Of a DNA stretch of 6,100 nucleotides, positions 1-5,765 are shown one piece after another. Under the pieces are notes generated by a model. That model searched no databases and was not told the DNA's origin. It saw only the letters and a program-made list of their open reading frames with translations. A program made the translations under genes and the position numbers. Origin of the DNA: Robiginitomaculum sp. (lineage in GTDB: Bacteria > Pseudomonadota > Alphaproteobacteria > Caulobacterales > Maricaulaceae); the NCBI GenBank assembly GCA_026993275.1, contig JALWUB010000239.1, positions 1 to 6,100 of the forward strand. Reading direction: 5' to 3'. The first letter of the stretch is position 1. The number at the start of each line of letters is the position of its first letter.

Positions 1-1303
1 CGAGGCCAGCATTTTCTCGACCAGCTATTTTCGCACCGGCATCAAGAACGCGCGCCAGCGCCCGGTGCTGTTCATCTTCAATGGCGGGCCGGGCTCGGCC
101 TCGGTCTGGCTGCATATGGGCGTGTTCGGCCCGCGCCGGGTGGTGACGCCCGATGCCAAGGATGATGGCGCACCGCCCTATGAGGTCGAGGACAATCCCT
201 ATTCGCTGCTGGATGTGGCTGATCTGGTGTTTATCGACCCGGTCGGCACCGGCTGGAGCCGGGCGCTGGGCAAGACCAAGCCGGAAACCTTCTGGGGCGT
301 GCGCGAAGATGCGCGCTCGCTGGCGCGCTTCATCCGCCTGTGGGTGACCCGCAACAAGCGCTGGAACAGCCCCAAATATCTTGCCGGGGAAAGCTATGGC
401 ACCACCCGCGCCGCGGCCCTGACCAAGGACCTGCAGGGCGGCTGGTCGGATGTGGCGCTGAACGGGGTCATCCTGATTTCCTCCATTCTGGACTTTCAGA
501 CGGCGCGTTTCGCTCCCGGCAATGACGCGCCGCACATCGCCTATCTGCCGACCATGGCAGCCACCGCCTGGTATCATGGCAAGGTGGACAAGGCCGCCTG
601 GAACAATGACCAGATGGCCTTCCTGAAAGAAGTGCGCAATTTCGCCATTGACGATTACGCCCCGGCGCTGTTGCGCGGCGCGGCCCTGCCCAAGACCCGC
701 GAAGACGAGATCGTGGCCTCGCTGGCGCGTTATACCGGCCTCAAGGCGCGCTATATCCGGCATGCGCATTTGCGCGTCAGCGCGTTTCGCTTCGAAAAGG
801 AATTGCTGCGCGATGAAGGCAAGACCGTGGGGCGGCTGGATTCGCGCTATACAGGCAAGGATTATGACGAGGCCGGCGAGCATTTTGACAATGACCCGGC
901 CGGATACGGTATTGATTCGGCCTATACGGCGGCAGCCAATGACTATTTCACCCGCGAGCTTGGCGTGCCCATCGAACGCCCGTTCAAGGTGCTGGACGGC
1001 GCGCCGGGGCAGCACTGGAACTGGAATTTGACCAAGCAGCGCAACTGGCCGGCCTACCCCAATGTGGCGCCATGGATCGGCGAGGCGATGCGTGAAAATT
1101 CCGATTACCGGGTTTATGTGGCGGCGGGCTATTATGATTTTGCCACGCCCTTCTTTGCCGCCGAACTGACCATGAACCGCAATGGCATCGACCCGGAACG
1201 CGTCAGCACCCATTATTTCCAGGCTGGGCACATGATGTATCTGCACCCCCCTGCCCTGAAAAAACTGACCGAAACCATGCGGGCCTTTGTGCAGGGCAAA
1301 TAA
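1..1303 (+). CDS. Serine carboxypeptidase-like protein (peptidase family S10), 5' end missing
   Basis: The reading frame is open from base 2 to the TAA at 1301-1303, giving 433 visible residues; the true start lies left of the window. The GTG at 65 is an internal valine codon, because family-like sequence continues upstream of it. Visible residues 27-34 read NGGPGSAS, matching the S10 NGGPGCSS block. The nucleophile motif GESYG has its Ser at codon 392-394, the Asp is probably codon 1136-1138 (YYDF) and the His is codon 1229-1231 (AGHMM). The Ser-Asp-His triad therefore appears complete and in family order. S10 enzymes remove C-terminal amino acids from peptides, and bacterial members are usually exported. 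A signal peptide would be in the missing part, so location is an inference. It is GC-rich like ubiA. The next gene downstream is 930 bases away and convergent, so this gene ends its transcript. The family call is firm; the substrate is unknown. Confidence 0.93.
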   Translation, partial: EASIFSTSYFRTGIKNARQRPVLFIFNGGPGSASVWLHMGVFGPRRVVTPDAKDDGAPPYEVEDNPYSLLDVADLVFIDPVGTGWSRALGKTKPETFWGVREDARSLARFIRLWVTRNKRWNSPKYLAGESYGTTRAAALTKDLQGGWSDVALNGVILISSILDFQTARFAPGNDAPHIAYLPTMAATAWYHGKVDKAAWNNDQMAFLKEVRNFAIDDYAPALLRGAALPKTREDEIVASLARYTGLKARYIRHAHLRVSAFRFEKELLRDEGKTVGRLDSRYTGKDYDEAGEHFDNDPAGYGIDSAYTAAANDYFTRELGVPIERPFKVLDGAPGQHWNWNLTKQRNWPAYPNVAPWIGEAMRENSDYRVYVAAGYYDFATPFFAAELTMNRNGIDPERVSTHYFQAGHMMYLHPPALKKLTETMRAFVQGK

Positions 1304-1349
1304 GGGGCAGAGCTGATCAGCAAACGCCAGGCACCGCATCACGAAGCGC

Positions 1350-1375
1350 TCCAGGCGTTCCGGCTTTCGCCTGGA
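1350..1375 (+). terminator. Hairpin after the peptidase gene, possible terminator
   Basis: TCCAGGCG (1350-1357) and CGCCTGGA (1368-1375) are perfect complements with a 10-base loop. The hairpin begins 46 bases after the peptidase stop. It is followed by AAAA and then two tandem copies of GCCGTTTT (1379-1394) rather than a clean U tract. Position fits a transcript end; the missing U tract makes intrinsic termination uncertain. Confidence 0.35.
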
Positions 1376-1447
1376 AAAGCCGTTTTGCCGTTTTGCCCGG
1401 GATAGCGGTGCGTTTGGAGATTCACAAAAGGCTTTCAAGGGGGATCT

Positions 1448-1493
1448 GCGGCGCGCAAAGGAGCTTTCCTTGCGCCGCTGAAGGGGCGCAAGG
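1448..1493. repeat. Two overlapping, mutually exclusive hairpins
   Basis: CCTTGCGCC (1468-1476) pairs perfectly with GGCGCAAGG (1485-1493), loop 8 bases. The same left arm, extended to 1478, can instead pair upstream: GCGGCGC (1448-1454) with GCGCCGC (1472-1478), plus AAGG (1458-1461) with CCTT (1468-1471), leaving a 3-base bulge. The two folds compete for the middle segment. No gene on the plus strand follows closely, so a regulatory role is unsupported. Confidence 0.4.
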
Positions 1494-1582
1494 CCTTGCA
1501 GGGCCTTGATTCACAATCTCATTCGTTCTTGCAGAGCCGTCTTTGATGGTTCCGCACAGTCTGATTATGCGCTTGTGCGCAG

Positions 1583-1616
1583 AAGCGGGGACAGGCGCGC
1601 ACTTGTCCCCGCTTTT
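1583..1616 (+). terminator. Strong hairpin followed by TTTT, terminator-like
   Basis: AAGCGGGGACA (1583-1593) and TGTCCCCGCTT (1604-1614) form a perfect 11-bp stem with a 10-base loop; the right arm runs into TTTT (1613-1616). This is the best intrinsic-terminator shape in the window. It lies 280 bases past the peptidase stop, so it either ends read-through transcripts, ends an unrecognised RNA, or is simply a copy of a dispersed palindrome. Confidence 0.45.
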
Positions 1617-1851
1617 CATGGCGTGCCATGGCCCGAAATGGCTTGTCTCTGGTCCGTTCCGGTTCGAAAGTGTCCAAAACTCGCCTGCAACTGGCCTGGC
1701 GCATGGCTTGGCCGGGACAAAAAGAGGACATGCGGGCCATGCCCGGGCCACACGGCAGGACTCCCACTCCCCTGTGGGACGAAGGAACACCCCTCATGGT
1801 GAGCTAAGCAGAACCATGAAAGCATGCGCCGCCTTTCCACCAGCATGGCCC

Positions 1852-1969
1852 TTCCTCCCCCGCAAGCAGGGGAGCAGAAATTAAACGGCGCCTCTTTTTC
1901 ATCCTCCCCCTTGATGGGGGAGGTGCCCCGCCAAAGTATTTGGGGGGGCGGAGGGGGTGATCTGACGCA
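1852..1969. repeat. C/G-run palindromic intergenic repeat block
   Basis: It contains CTCCCC (1855-1860) facing GGGGAG (1869-1874), then CCTCCCCC (1903-1910) facing GGGGGAGG (1916-1923) with loop TTGAT, then a G-rich tail ending in GGAGGGGGTG. Blocks built like this are, from general knowledge, frequent between genes in alphaproteobacterial genomes. Dispersal in this genome cannot be shown from one window. Confidence 0.5.
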
Positions 1970-1992
1970 AGCCAGAAATCAAAAACCTGAAA

Positions 1993-2026
1993 CCGTAGGG
2001 CGGGTCGAGCAAAGCGACACCCGCCA
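1993..2026 (+). repeat. 34-base intergenic repeat, left copy
   Basis: It begins CCGTAGGGCGGGT and ends ACACCCGCCA. It matches the copy at 4186-4219 at 29 of 34 positions, in the same orientation. It is itself palindromic: GGCGGGT (2000-2006) faces ACCCGCC (2019-2025). A related inverted copy lies at 2167-2205. Confidence 0.75.
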
Positions 2027-2110
2027 TTTAATATCTGCACTGGCCCCCGCGCCATAGCCCTCATGCCCCGCCCTCTCCACATTCGTCATGCCCCGGCCTC
2101 TCCCTTCGTC

Positions 2111-2155
2111 GTGCTCCGGCTCGACCGGAGCACTCAGAAACGGCGCCTGCCGTTT
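2111..2155. repeat. REP-like double palindrome
   Basis: GTGCTCCGG (2111-2119) and CCGGAGCAC (2125-2133) form a perfect 9-bp stem with a 5-base loop. AAACGGC (2138-2144) and GCCGTTT (2149-2155) form a second 7-bp stem with a 4-base loop. The first palindrome has the layout of the common alphaproteobacterial REP (GTCATGCTCCGG-type). The block lies 80-120 bases past the end of the minus-strand operon and might serve as a transcript end for it, though neither strand shows a long U tract. Confidence 0.55.
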
Positions 2156-2166
2156 TCCCGGCGTGA

Positions 2167-2205
2167 CGGGTATCGATATGCACGGGTCCGTCCTGCGCGG
2201 GCTAA
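2167..2205 (-). repeat. Inverted relative of the 34-base repeat, left copy
   Basis: It matches 4316-4354 at about 31 of 39 positions in the same orientation, including a shared CGGGTCCG core and CGGGCT near the right end. Its sequence class resembles the reverse complement of the 1993-2026 element. It ends about 30 bases from the stop of the minus-strand operon. Confidence 0.6.
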
Positions 2206-2233
2206 TCATCATTTTGGATTGCTATCATCGCAA

Positions 2234-2665
2234 TCAAAGGTGAATTATTTCAATTTCTTTCCAGGCATCCTTTAGGTATTCCGCCACCAGACGCCGATGG
2301 CAGTGATGCGGCTTGTCCTCGCTGCATAGAAGGCAGGCACCATCTAACGCACTCCGATGCATTTTCTCGATTTTGCGTTCGGCCATCAGGTCAAGGAACT
2401 TTAATTCGTAATCCTCCCATGACCCCTTATTTTTCTTGTATGCATCCAGAATGTCCTTGGTAGGAGCAAGTTTCGGGACATGTTGGTATTCCATACCACA
2501 AATAGTGTTGGCAAAATATTTCAGGTCGTCGCGTTTGGCGAAACCCGCCAATTGTGAGACATTATTCAGGCGTACGTCAATAATTTTTCGGGCTCCGGAT
2601 TGCCCAAGCCGCCAAAAAAAATTTTCAGCGCTTGTTTTTGTAAAGCCTATTGTAAAGATCTTCAT
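2234..2665 (-). CDS. DUF488 family protein, short type (143 aa)
   Basis: The protein opens with MKIFTIGFTK, the TIGxx start of DUF488 proteins, here with Phe and Thr where the longer paralogue upstream has His and Ser. Asp30-Val-Arg32 is the second conserved block. The C-terminal signature is Cys114-Ser-Glu116 followed by His121-Cys-His-Arg124. The length suits the short DUF488 subfamily, and the whole domain is present. The ATG overlaps the TGA of the upstream DUF488 gene as ATGA, which fixes the start and suggests translational coupling; the ribosome binding site is weak. No signal peptide or membrane segment is visible, so it is probably cytoplasmic. DUF488 has no settled biochemical activity. 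The invariant Cys, Glu, His and Arg suggest a catalytic or ligand site, but that is inference. It is the last gene of the operon. Confidence 0.85.
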   Translation of the reverse strand: MKIFTIGFTKTSAENFFWRLGQSGARKIIDVRLNNVSQLAGFAKRDDLKYFANTICGMEYQHVPKLAPTKDILDAYKKNKGSWEDYELKFLDLMAERKIEKMHRSALDGACLLCSEDKPHHCHRRLVAEYLKDAWKEIEIIHL

Positions 2666-3282
2666 TGCTTCGCTGTTGCCGAATTGCCATAATTTTCTAC
2701 ATCATATGTAAACGCGATTTTCTTTTCCTGCAGGAAAAATGCTTTTTCCAATAACTCCTTCGAGCTAAGAAACAAATCATCATTGTTAAGATTAAACTGT
2801 TTTAATAGGCGGTCTTCTGCCTGAGCTTGCGCCTCGATCTTTCCATCTTCAAGAATATGAAGGACATTAAATCCTTTTCTCACAAGCACCCGGGCAACCA
2901 GAATCGTGCGGTGGCAGTCCAGAGGGTCTTTCTCTGCACACATCAGAGCCATTGTAAATCCCTTGCCCACCCCTTTACAAATACGCTCTATGCCGTGCTG
3001 AAAACTATCTGTTTTAGCCAAGGCTTCATATTGTACACGGCCATTCACATAACATGATAAGTCGTCGCTTCTTGCCCCAAGCTCTTGACCTAGAAACACA
3101 TATTTTATGCCCTGTTCAGCAAGACTCCGGTGCAATGCCTCCTTGTTGTATTGGGGGTTGTAGCGGCTATAGGGCGAAGAGCGCACATCGCCTATGGCCG
3201 TGATACCATGCCGACTCAGCATGTCAATGAATGTTTCGATCGAGTGTGTCGAATGGCCGATTGTGAAAATCCGAGAATCCAT
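2662..3282 (-). CDS. DUF488 family protein, long type (206 aa)
   Basis: Conserved DUF488 blocks appear in order: TIGHS (residues 7-11), DVRSSPYS (32-39), and the C-terminal Cys115-Ala-Glu117 followed by Asp122-Cys-His-Arg125. After this comes a polar tail of about 80 residues, rich in Lys, Glu and Leu, absent from the short paralogue. I start at the ATG at 3282-3280, which places TIGHS at the usual distance from the N-terminus. A GTG at 3297 would add five residues but has no ribosome binding site. The gene follows the DuOB-like gene by 39 bases and overlaps the next DUF488 gene by 4 bases, so all three are probably one transcript. It is probably cytoplasmic. Codon use is less GC-biased than in the flanking plus-strand genes. 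Family assignment is firm; function is unknown. Confidence 0.88.
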   Translation of the reverse strand: MDSRIFTIGHSTHSIETFIDMLSRHGITAIGDVRSSPYSRYNPQYNKEALHRSLAEQGIKYVFLGQELGARSDDLSCYVNGRVQYEALAKTDSFQHGIERICKGVGKGFTMALMCAEKDPLDCHRTILVARVLVRKGFNVLHILEDGKIEAQAQAEDRLLKQFNLNNDDLFLSSKELLEKAFFLQEKKIAFTYDVENYGNSATAKQ

Positions 3283-3321
3283 GATGTAGCCTAACACATT
3301 TGTTGGGTTGATTCACGCACA

Positions 3322-4026
3322 TTAGTACTGCCTGACCTCTTCAAGATAGTCAGGAAATGTATATATTCCATTCACCTGCAGCCAGTACCCGTCTCTTTCA
3401 TCATCCTGCGGGCTGTACCGGCGGCTCAGACCAACCCTGAGATAGACCTCTTGCTGGCTTCTGACAAAACGGCTTGCTTTATCCAGTTGTCCGTCGTCTT
3501 GATGTTTCTTGGCAAAGTCAAAAAACCCTCTGTCTGTTATAGAAAGATAGCGATAAAGAAAACCAGCGCCATCTGTGAACGATGCCCTGATCTTTTCCGG
3601 GTCGAACCGGTCCGGCTCGATGGACAGCCGCTTTGGTGGAACCTTGATGGTGATGATGGAACACGTCGCGGGCTGTCCATGGTTTATATGCTTTTGCCCC
3701 CGGTCAATGGTCACGCCAAACCCGCCTTCTACCGAATCAGATAACGTCCTTTCCAGAATGGACCTGAACATCGACCTGTCTACCTTCCCAGCGTATCTGC
3801 GCTTGGTAAACGTCGCATCCTCTATATGCGGGTAGTCCAGATCTTCCTTTAGTGCCAGATTGCCTCGCAATATCGCTCCTGGGTGAATGTTTAGCCTCCT
3901 GACTTCCCTGGATTTCAGATAAGGCATTGGCCTGAAACATTGCCCCGATTCCATATCGACCATGGCAATACAAACAATGTCCGGATTGCGGAATCTGGTC
4001 AGATCGGTAACAACATAACTACCCAT
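3322..4026 (-). CDS. Putative dual OB-fold (DuOB-type) protein
   Basis: This is a 234-residue soluble protein without signal peptide or membrane segments. The N-terminal half has VCIAMVD (18-24) leading into CFRPMP (30-35), then a PG-containing strand region (49-50) and DYPHIED (64-70). From memory this pattern, a conserved Cys-Ile-Ala strand, an Arg-Pro turn and a Pro-His-x-Glu-Asp block, is typical of proteins annotated as dual OB domain-containing. The C-terminal half is also strand-rich, with YLRVGLSRRYSP (195-206) and a Trp-containing block near 213-227. OB folds usually bind nucleic acid, so a recognition role for the operon is plausible but inferred. I start at the ATG at 4026 because GAGG lies 6 bases upstream; a TTG at 4038 would add four residues. 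It is first in the operon, 39 bases before the long DUF488 gene. The specific family call is moderate; the gene itself is clear. Confidence 0.6.
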   Translation of the reverse strand: MGSYVVTDLTRFRNPDIVCIAMVDMESGQCFRPMPYLKSREVRRLNIHPGAILRGNLALKEDLDYPHIEDATFTKRRYAGKVDRSMFRSILERTLSDSVEGGFGVTIDRGQKHINHGQPATCSIITIKVPPKRLSIEPDRFDPEKIRASFTDGAGFLYRYLSITDRGFFDFAKKHQDDGQLDKASRFVRSQQEVYLRVGLSRRYSPQDDERDGYWLQVNGIYTFPDYLEEVRQY

Positions 4027-4032
4027 GACAGA

Positions 4033-4036
4033 CCTC
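4033..4036 (-). promoter_or_regulatory. Ribosome binding site of the DuOB-like gene
   Basis: GAGG on the minus strand, 6 bases before the ATG at 4026. It decides the start in favour of this ATG over the upstream TTG at 4038. Confidence 0.65.
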
Positions 4037-4045
4037 AATTGAAGT

Positions 4046-4118
4046 AATATATAGATTTCGGATGCACACTTTTATGCAGAATTTGCGCTTCATAACATCC
4101 TGCTAAACTCATTTTATA
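4046..4118 (-). promoter_or_regulatory. AT-rich upstream region, probable operon promoter
   Basis: On the minus strand there are two -10-like hexamers: TATAAA (4118-4113, within CATATAAAAT) and TATATT (4051-4046). Neither has a good -35 box at 16-18 bases. The second would leave a leader barely long enough for the GAGG site, so the first is more comfortable. The AT-richness contrasts with the GC-rich repeats further upstream. Exact promoter position is uncertain. Confidence 0.3.
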
Positions 4119-4185
4119 TGCCTTCCAAGAGGCACAAAACATTATCCCATAATGCCTAAAAACCCCGCTTTTGGCAAACAGCGAG

Positions 4186-4219
4186 CCGTAGGGCGGGTTG
4201 AGCGCAGCGATACCCACCA
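4186..4219 (+). repeat. 34-base intergenic repeat, right copy
   Basis: Same orientation as 1993-2026, with 29 of 34 bases identical. The internal palindrome is imperfect here (GGCGGGT at 4192-4198 facing ACCCACC at 4212-4218, one mismatch). Together the two copies bracket the minus-strand operon. Confidence 0.75.
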
Positions 4220-4315
4220 CCAACCGGAAATTGATAATGCGGCATGGCCCCGTCATGCCGGGAAAATGACCTGGCACGTGCAGGACAGGTTGGGTGATGA
4301 TTACTGCCATGACGG

Positions 4316-4354
4316 CGGGTGTCGCTGCGCGCGGGTCCGCCCTGTGCGGGCTCA
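4316..4354 (-). repeat. Inverted relative of the 34-base repeat, right copy
   Basis: It pairs with 2167-2205 (about 31 of 39 identical). With two flanking bases included, it also matches the reverse complement of 4186-4219 at about 23 of the first 30 positions. This shows that the forward and inverted elements belong to one family. The pair 4186/4316 mirrors the pair 1993/2167 on the other side of the operon. Confidence 0.65.
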
Positions 4355-4389
4355 TAATGTTTCCCGGGATTGTGGCGCGGCTTGTTTCT

Positions 4390-4418
4390 GGACCCCGGCT
4401 CGGGGGCCGGGGTGACAC
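4390..4418 (-). repeat. REP-type palindrome, inverted member of a pair
   Basis: ACCCCGGC (4392-4399) pairs with GCCGGGGT (4406-4413), loop 6 bases. The right arm plus tail, CCGGGGTGACAC (4407-4418), is the exact reverse complement of GTGTCACCCCGG at 4472-4483. Confidence 0.65.
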
Positions 4419-4471
4419 TTAGGGGACAGCACAAGCGGTCAAGGGTTAACATTCAGGCCAATTACAATACA

Positions 4472-4499
4472 GTGTCACCCCGGACTTGATCCGGGGTCT
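4472..4499 (+). repeat. REP-type palindrome, forward member of a pair
   Basis: ACCCCGGA (4477-4484) pairs with TCCGGGGT (4490-4497), loop CTTGA. GTCACCCCGGACTTGATCC is the typical form of a very common alphaproteobacterial intergenic palindrome. With 4390-4418 it makes a head-to-head pair about 53 bases apart, as in composite REP elements. Confidence 0.7.
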
Positions 4500-4517
4500 A
4501 TGGGAAACAGCAACTGC

Positions 4518-4582
4518 ACGAAATGTCCCGGATCATGTCTGACGAAATGTCTTGGATGACACAAAACAGTTGGTGACACAAA
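4518..4582. repeat. Cluster of short degenerate direct repeats
   Basis: ACGAAATGTC occurs at 4518-4527 and again at 4542-4551, a 24-base period, each followed after two bases by GGAT. The second unit then runs into TTGGATGACACAAAA (4552-4566), which recurs as TTGGTGACACAAA (4570-4582). No matching open frame or palindrome explains them. They could be binding-site repeats, a decayed insertion-sequence end or slippage products. Confidence 0.45.
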
Positions 4583-4708
4583 GCTGCGATCGTTGCGGGC
4601 CGCGCAGTGCGGTCATGATTGCGGGTTTGCAGCAGGCCCCATTGGCATCTGCCCTCTGGCCCCTCTCCCGCCTTGACGCCGCCCCCGCAAATGGGGTGCA
4701 ACAGGGCC

Positions 4709-5671
4709 ATGGCATCAGAAGCGGAAACCATTGCCGATGCGCGGCCTTCCGGCTGGGTGGATACGCGCGCGCCGAAGGCGGCGCGGCCGTGGTTGCGGCT
4801 TGCGCGGTATGACCGGCCGATCGGCTTCTGGCTGCTGGCGATTCCGTGCTGGGCGGGCATGGCGCTGGCGCATCTGGGGCGGCCATGGGGCACGCATGAT
4901 GCGGTGCTGGCGCTGGCCTTCTGGATCGGCGCCCTGGCCATGCGCGGCGCCGGCTGCACCTATAACGACATTGTTGATCGTGATCTGGATGCCAGGGTGG
5001 CGCGCACCGCCTTGCGCCCGGTGGCCTCGGGGCGCATCAGCGTGCGCGCCGCCTGGGGGTTTTTGCTGGCGCAGGCGCTCATTGGCCTGGGCGTGCTGTT
5101 TGTGCTGCCGCCGCTGGCGCGCTGGGTGGCACTGGCCAGCCTGCCGCTGATCTTTGCTTACCCTTATCTGAAGCGCATTACCTTCTGGCCGCAGGCCTGG
5201 CTGGGGCTGACGTTTAACTGGGGCGTGCTGGTCGGCTATGTGGCCATTGCGGGGACCATCACCCCGGCCTTGCTCACCGCCTATGCGGGCCTCTTCTTCT
5301 GGACGCTGGGCTATGACACCATTTATGCGCATCAGGACAAGGAGGATGATGCGCTGATCGGCATCAAGTCCACCGCGCGCCTGTTCGGGCAGCGCACCAG
5401 GGCGGCGCTGCTGGTCATCTATGGCGCCTGTGCCGTGCTGCTGGCCCTTGCCGCCGTGCTGGAGGGAAACAGCTCCCCGGCCAGACTTGGCGGCGTGCTG
5501 GCTGCCGCGCTGTTCGCCCTGTTTCTTGCGCAGCAAGTGCGCACCACCGATTTTGACAATGCCCGGGACTGCCTGCGCGCCTTCAGGCAAAACAAGATTG
5601 CCGGCCTGGCCTATGTGCTGGCACTGGCGCTGCTGCCCCCTGCCCTTGCATGGCTGGGACCGCTGGCCTGA
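4709..5671 (+). CDS. ubiA: 4-hydroxybenzoate polyprenyltransferase
   Basis: This 320-residue membrane enzyme attaches the polyprenyl chain to 4-hydroxybenzoate in ubiquinone synthesis, at the inner membrane. The first Asp-rich motif is Asn86-Asp87-x-x-Asp90-x-x-x-Asp94, and the sequence around it ([13 protein letters not shown]) is UbiA-like. The second is Asp203 to Asp214 ([13 protein letters not shown]). Both would bind the Mg-diphosphate of the prenyl donor. About eight or nine hydrophobic segments fill the rest, as expected for the family. Residues 33-40 (RYDRPIGF) match the usual UbiA opening. I start at ATG 4709, with a weak CAGGG upstream; this gives a normal family length. In-frame starts further upstream (TTG 4619, ATG 4691) add sequence with no family resemblance. 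No clear promoter is visible. The cysteine synthase gene follows after 94 bases, possibly co-transcribed. Confidence 0.95.
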   Translation: MASEAETIADARPSGWVDTRAPKAARPWLRLARYDRPIGFWLLAIPCWAGMALAHLGRPWGTHDAVLALAFWIGALAMRGAGCTYNDIVDRDLDARVARTALRPVASGRISVRAAWGFLLAQALIGLGVLFVLPPLARWVALASLPLIFAYPYLKRITFWPQAWLGLTFNWGVLVGYVAIAGTITPALLTAYAGLFFWTLGYDTIYAHQDKEDDALIGIKSTARLFGQRTRAALLVIYGACAVLLALAAVLEGNSSPARLGGVLAAALFALFLAQQVRTTDFDNARDCLRAFRQNKIAGLAYVLALALLPPALAWLGPLA

Positions 5672-5753
5672 CTGTTCCCGCCATCGTGAGCGCCGCGCCC
5701 CCTTGCCAGCCCAGGCTCCGCCGCTTACCAGTAAATCTCCTTCCCTGCCGTCT

Positions 5754-5757
5754 GGAG
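5754..5757 (+). promoter_or_regulatory. Ribosome binding site of the cysteine synthase gene
   Basis: GGAG lies 8 bases before the ATG at 5766. It supports that start and shows the gene is translated independently of ubiA. Confidence 0.6.
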
Positions 5758-5765
5758 TCCGTGCC

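Larger units (their letters stand above)
1304..2233. other. Long intergenic region without a convincing gene
   Basis: Open frames of about 70-120 codons occur on both strands here. They overlap one another, run through palindromic repeats, and show no family motif or ribosome binding site, so I read them as chance frames in GC-rich DNA. What is present: a hairpin after the peptidase stop (1350-1375), a pair of competing hairpins (1448-1493), a terminator-like hairpin (1583-1614), a small 6-bp hairpin (1762-1779), a C/G-rich repeat block (1852-1969), and a set of palindromic elements (1993-2205) close to the end of the minus-strand operon. I see no tRNA or rRNA. Confidence 0.6.
4027..4708. other. 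Divergent intergenic region between cassette and ubiA
   Basis: About 680 bases separate the minus-strand operon from ubiA. The first 150 bases or so are AT-rich and probably carry the operon promoter. From 4186 to 4500 it holds palindromic repeats, and from 4518 to 4582 a cluster of short direct repeats. From 4583 to 4708 I see no recognisable feature and no good promoter for ubiA. Open frames here show no family resemblance. Confidence 0.6.

Noticed and set aside
2217..2235. A hairpin (GATTGC facing GCAATC) at the stop of the short DUF488 gene as the operon terminator
   Set aside because: The stem has only 6 bp, overlaps the stop codon, and on the minus strand is followed by CAAAA rather than a U tract.
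1422..2275. Several open frames of 70-122 codons on both strands in the intergenic region
   Set aside because: They overlap one another and run through palindromic repeats, and none has a recognisable motif or a ribosome binding site.
1993..4354. A CRISPR array
   Set aside because: The repeats are two widely separated pairs with no regular spacers, and no cas genes are present.
4035..4452. Open frames of 87-127 codons between the cassette and ubiA
   Set aside because: They are translated from repeat elements and the AT-rich promoter region, with no protein-like conserved pattern.
4673..4708. TTGACG as a -35 box for ubiA
   Set aside because: No -10-like hexamer lies at 16-18 bases, and it is too close to the start codon for a convincing promoter.
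4619..4708. An N-terminal extension of UbiA from an upstream TTG
   Set aside because: The extra 30 residues are Pro/Ser/Arg-rich, unlike the family. ATG 4709 gives the usual length.
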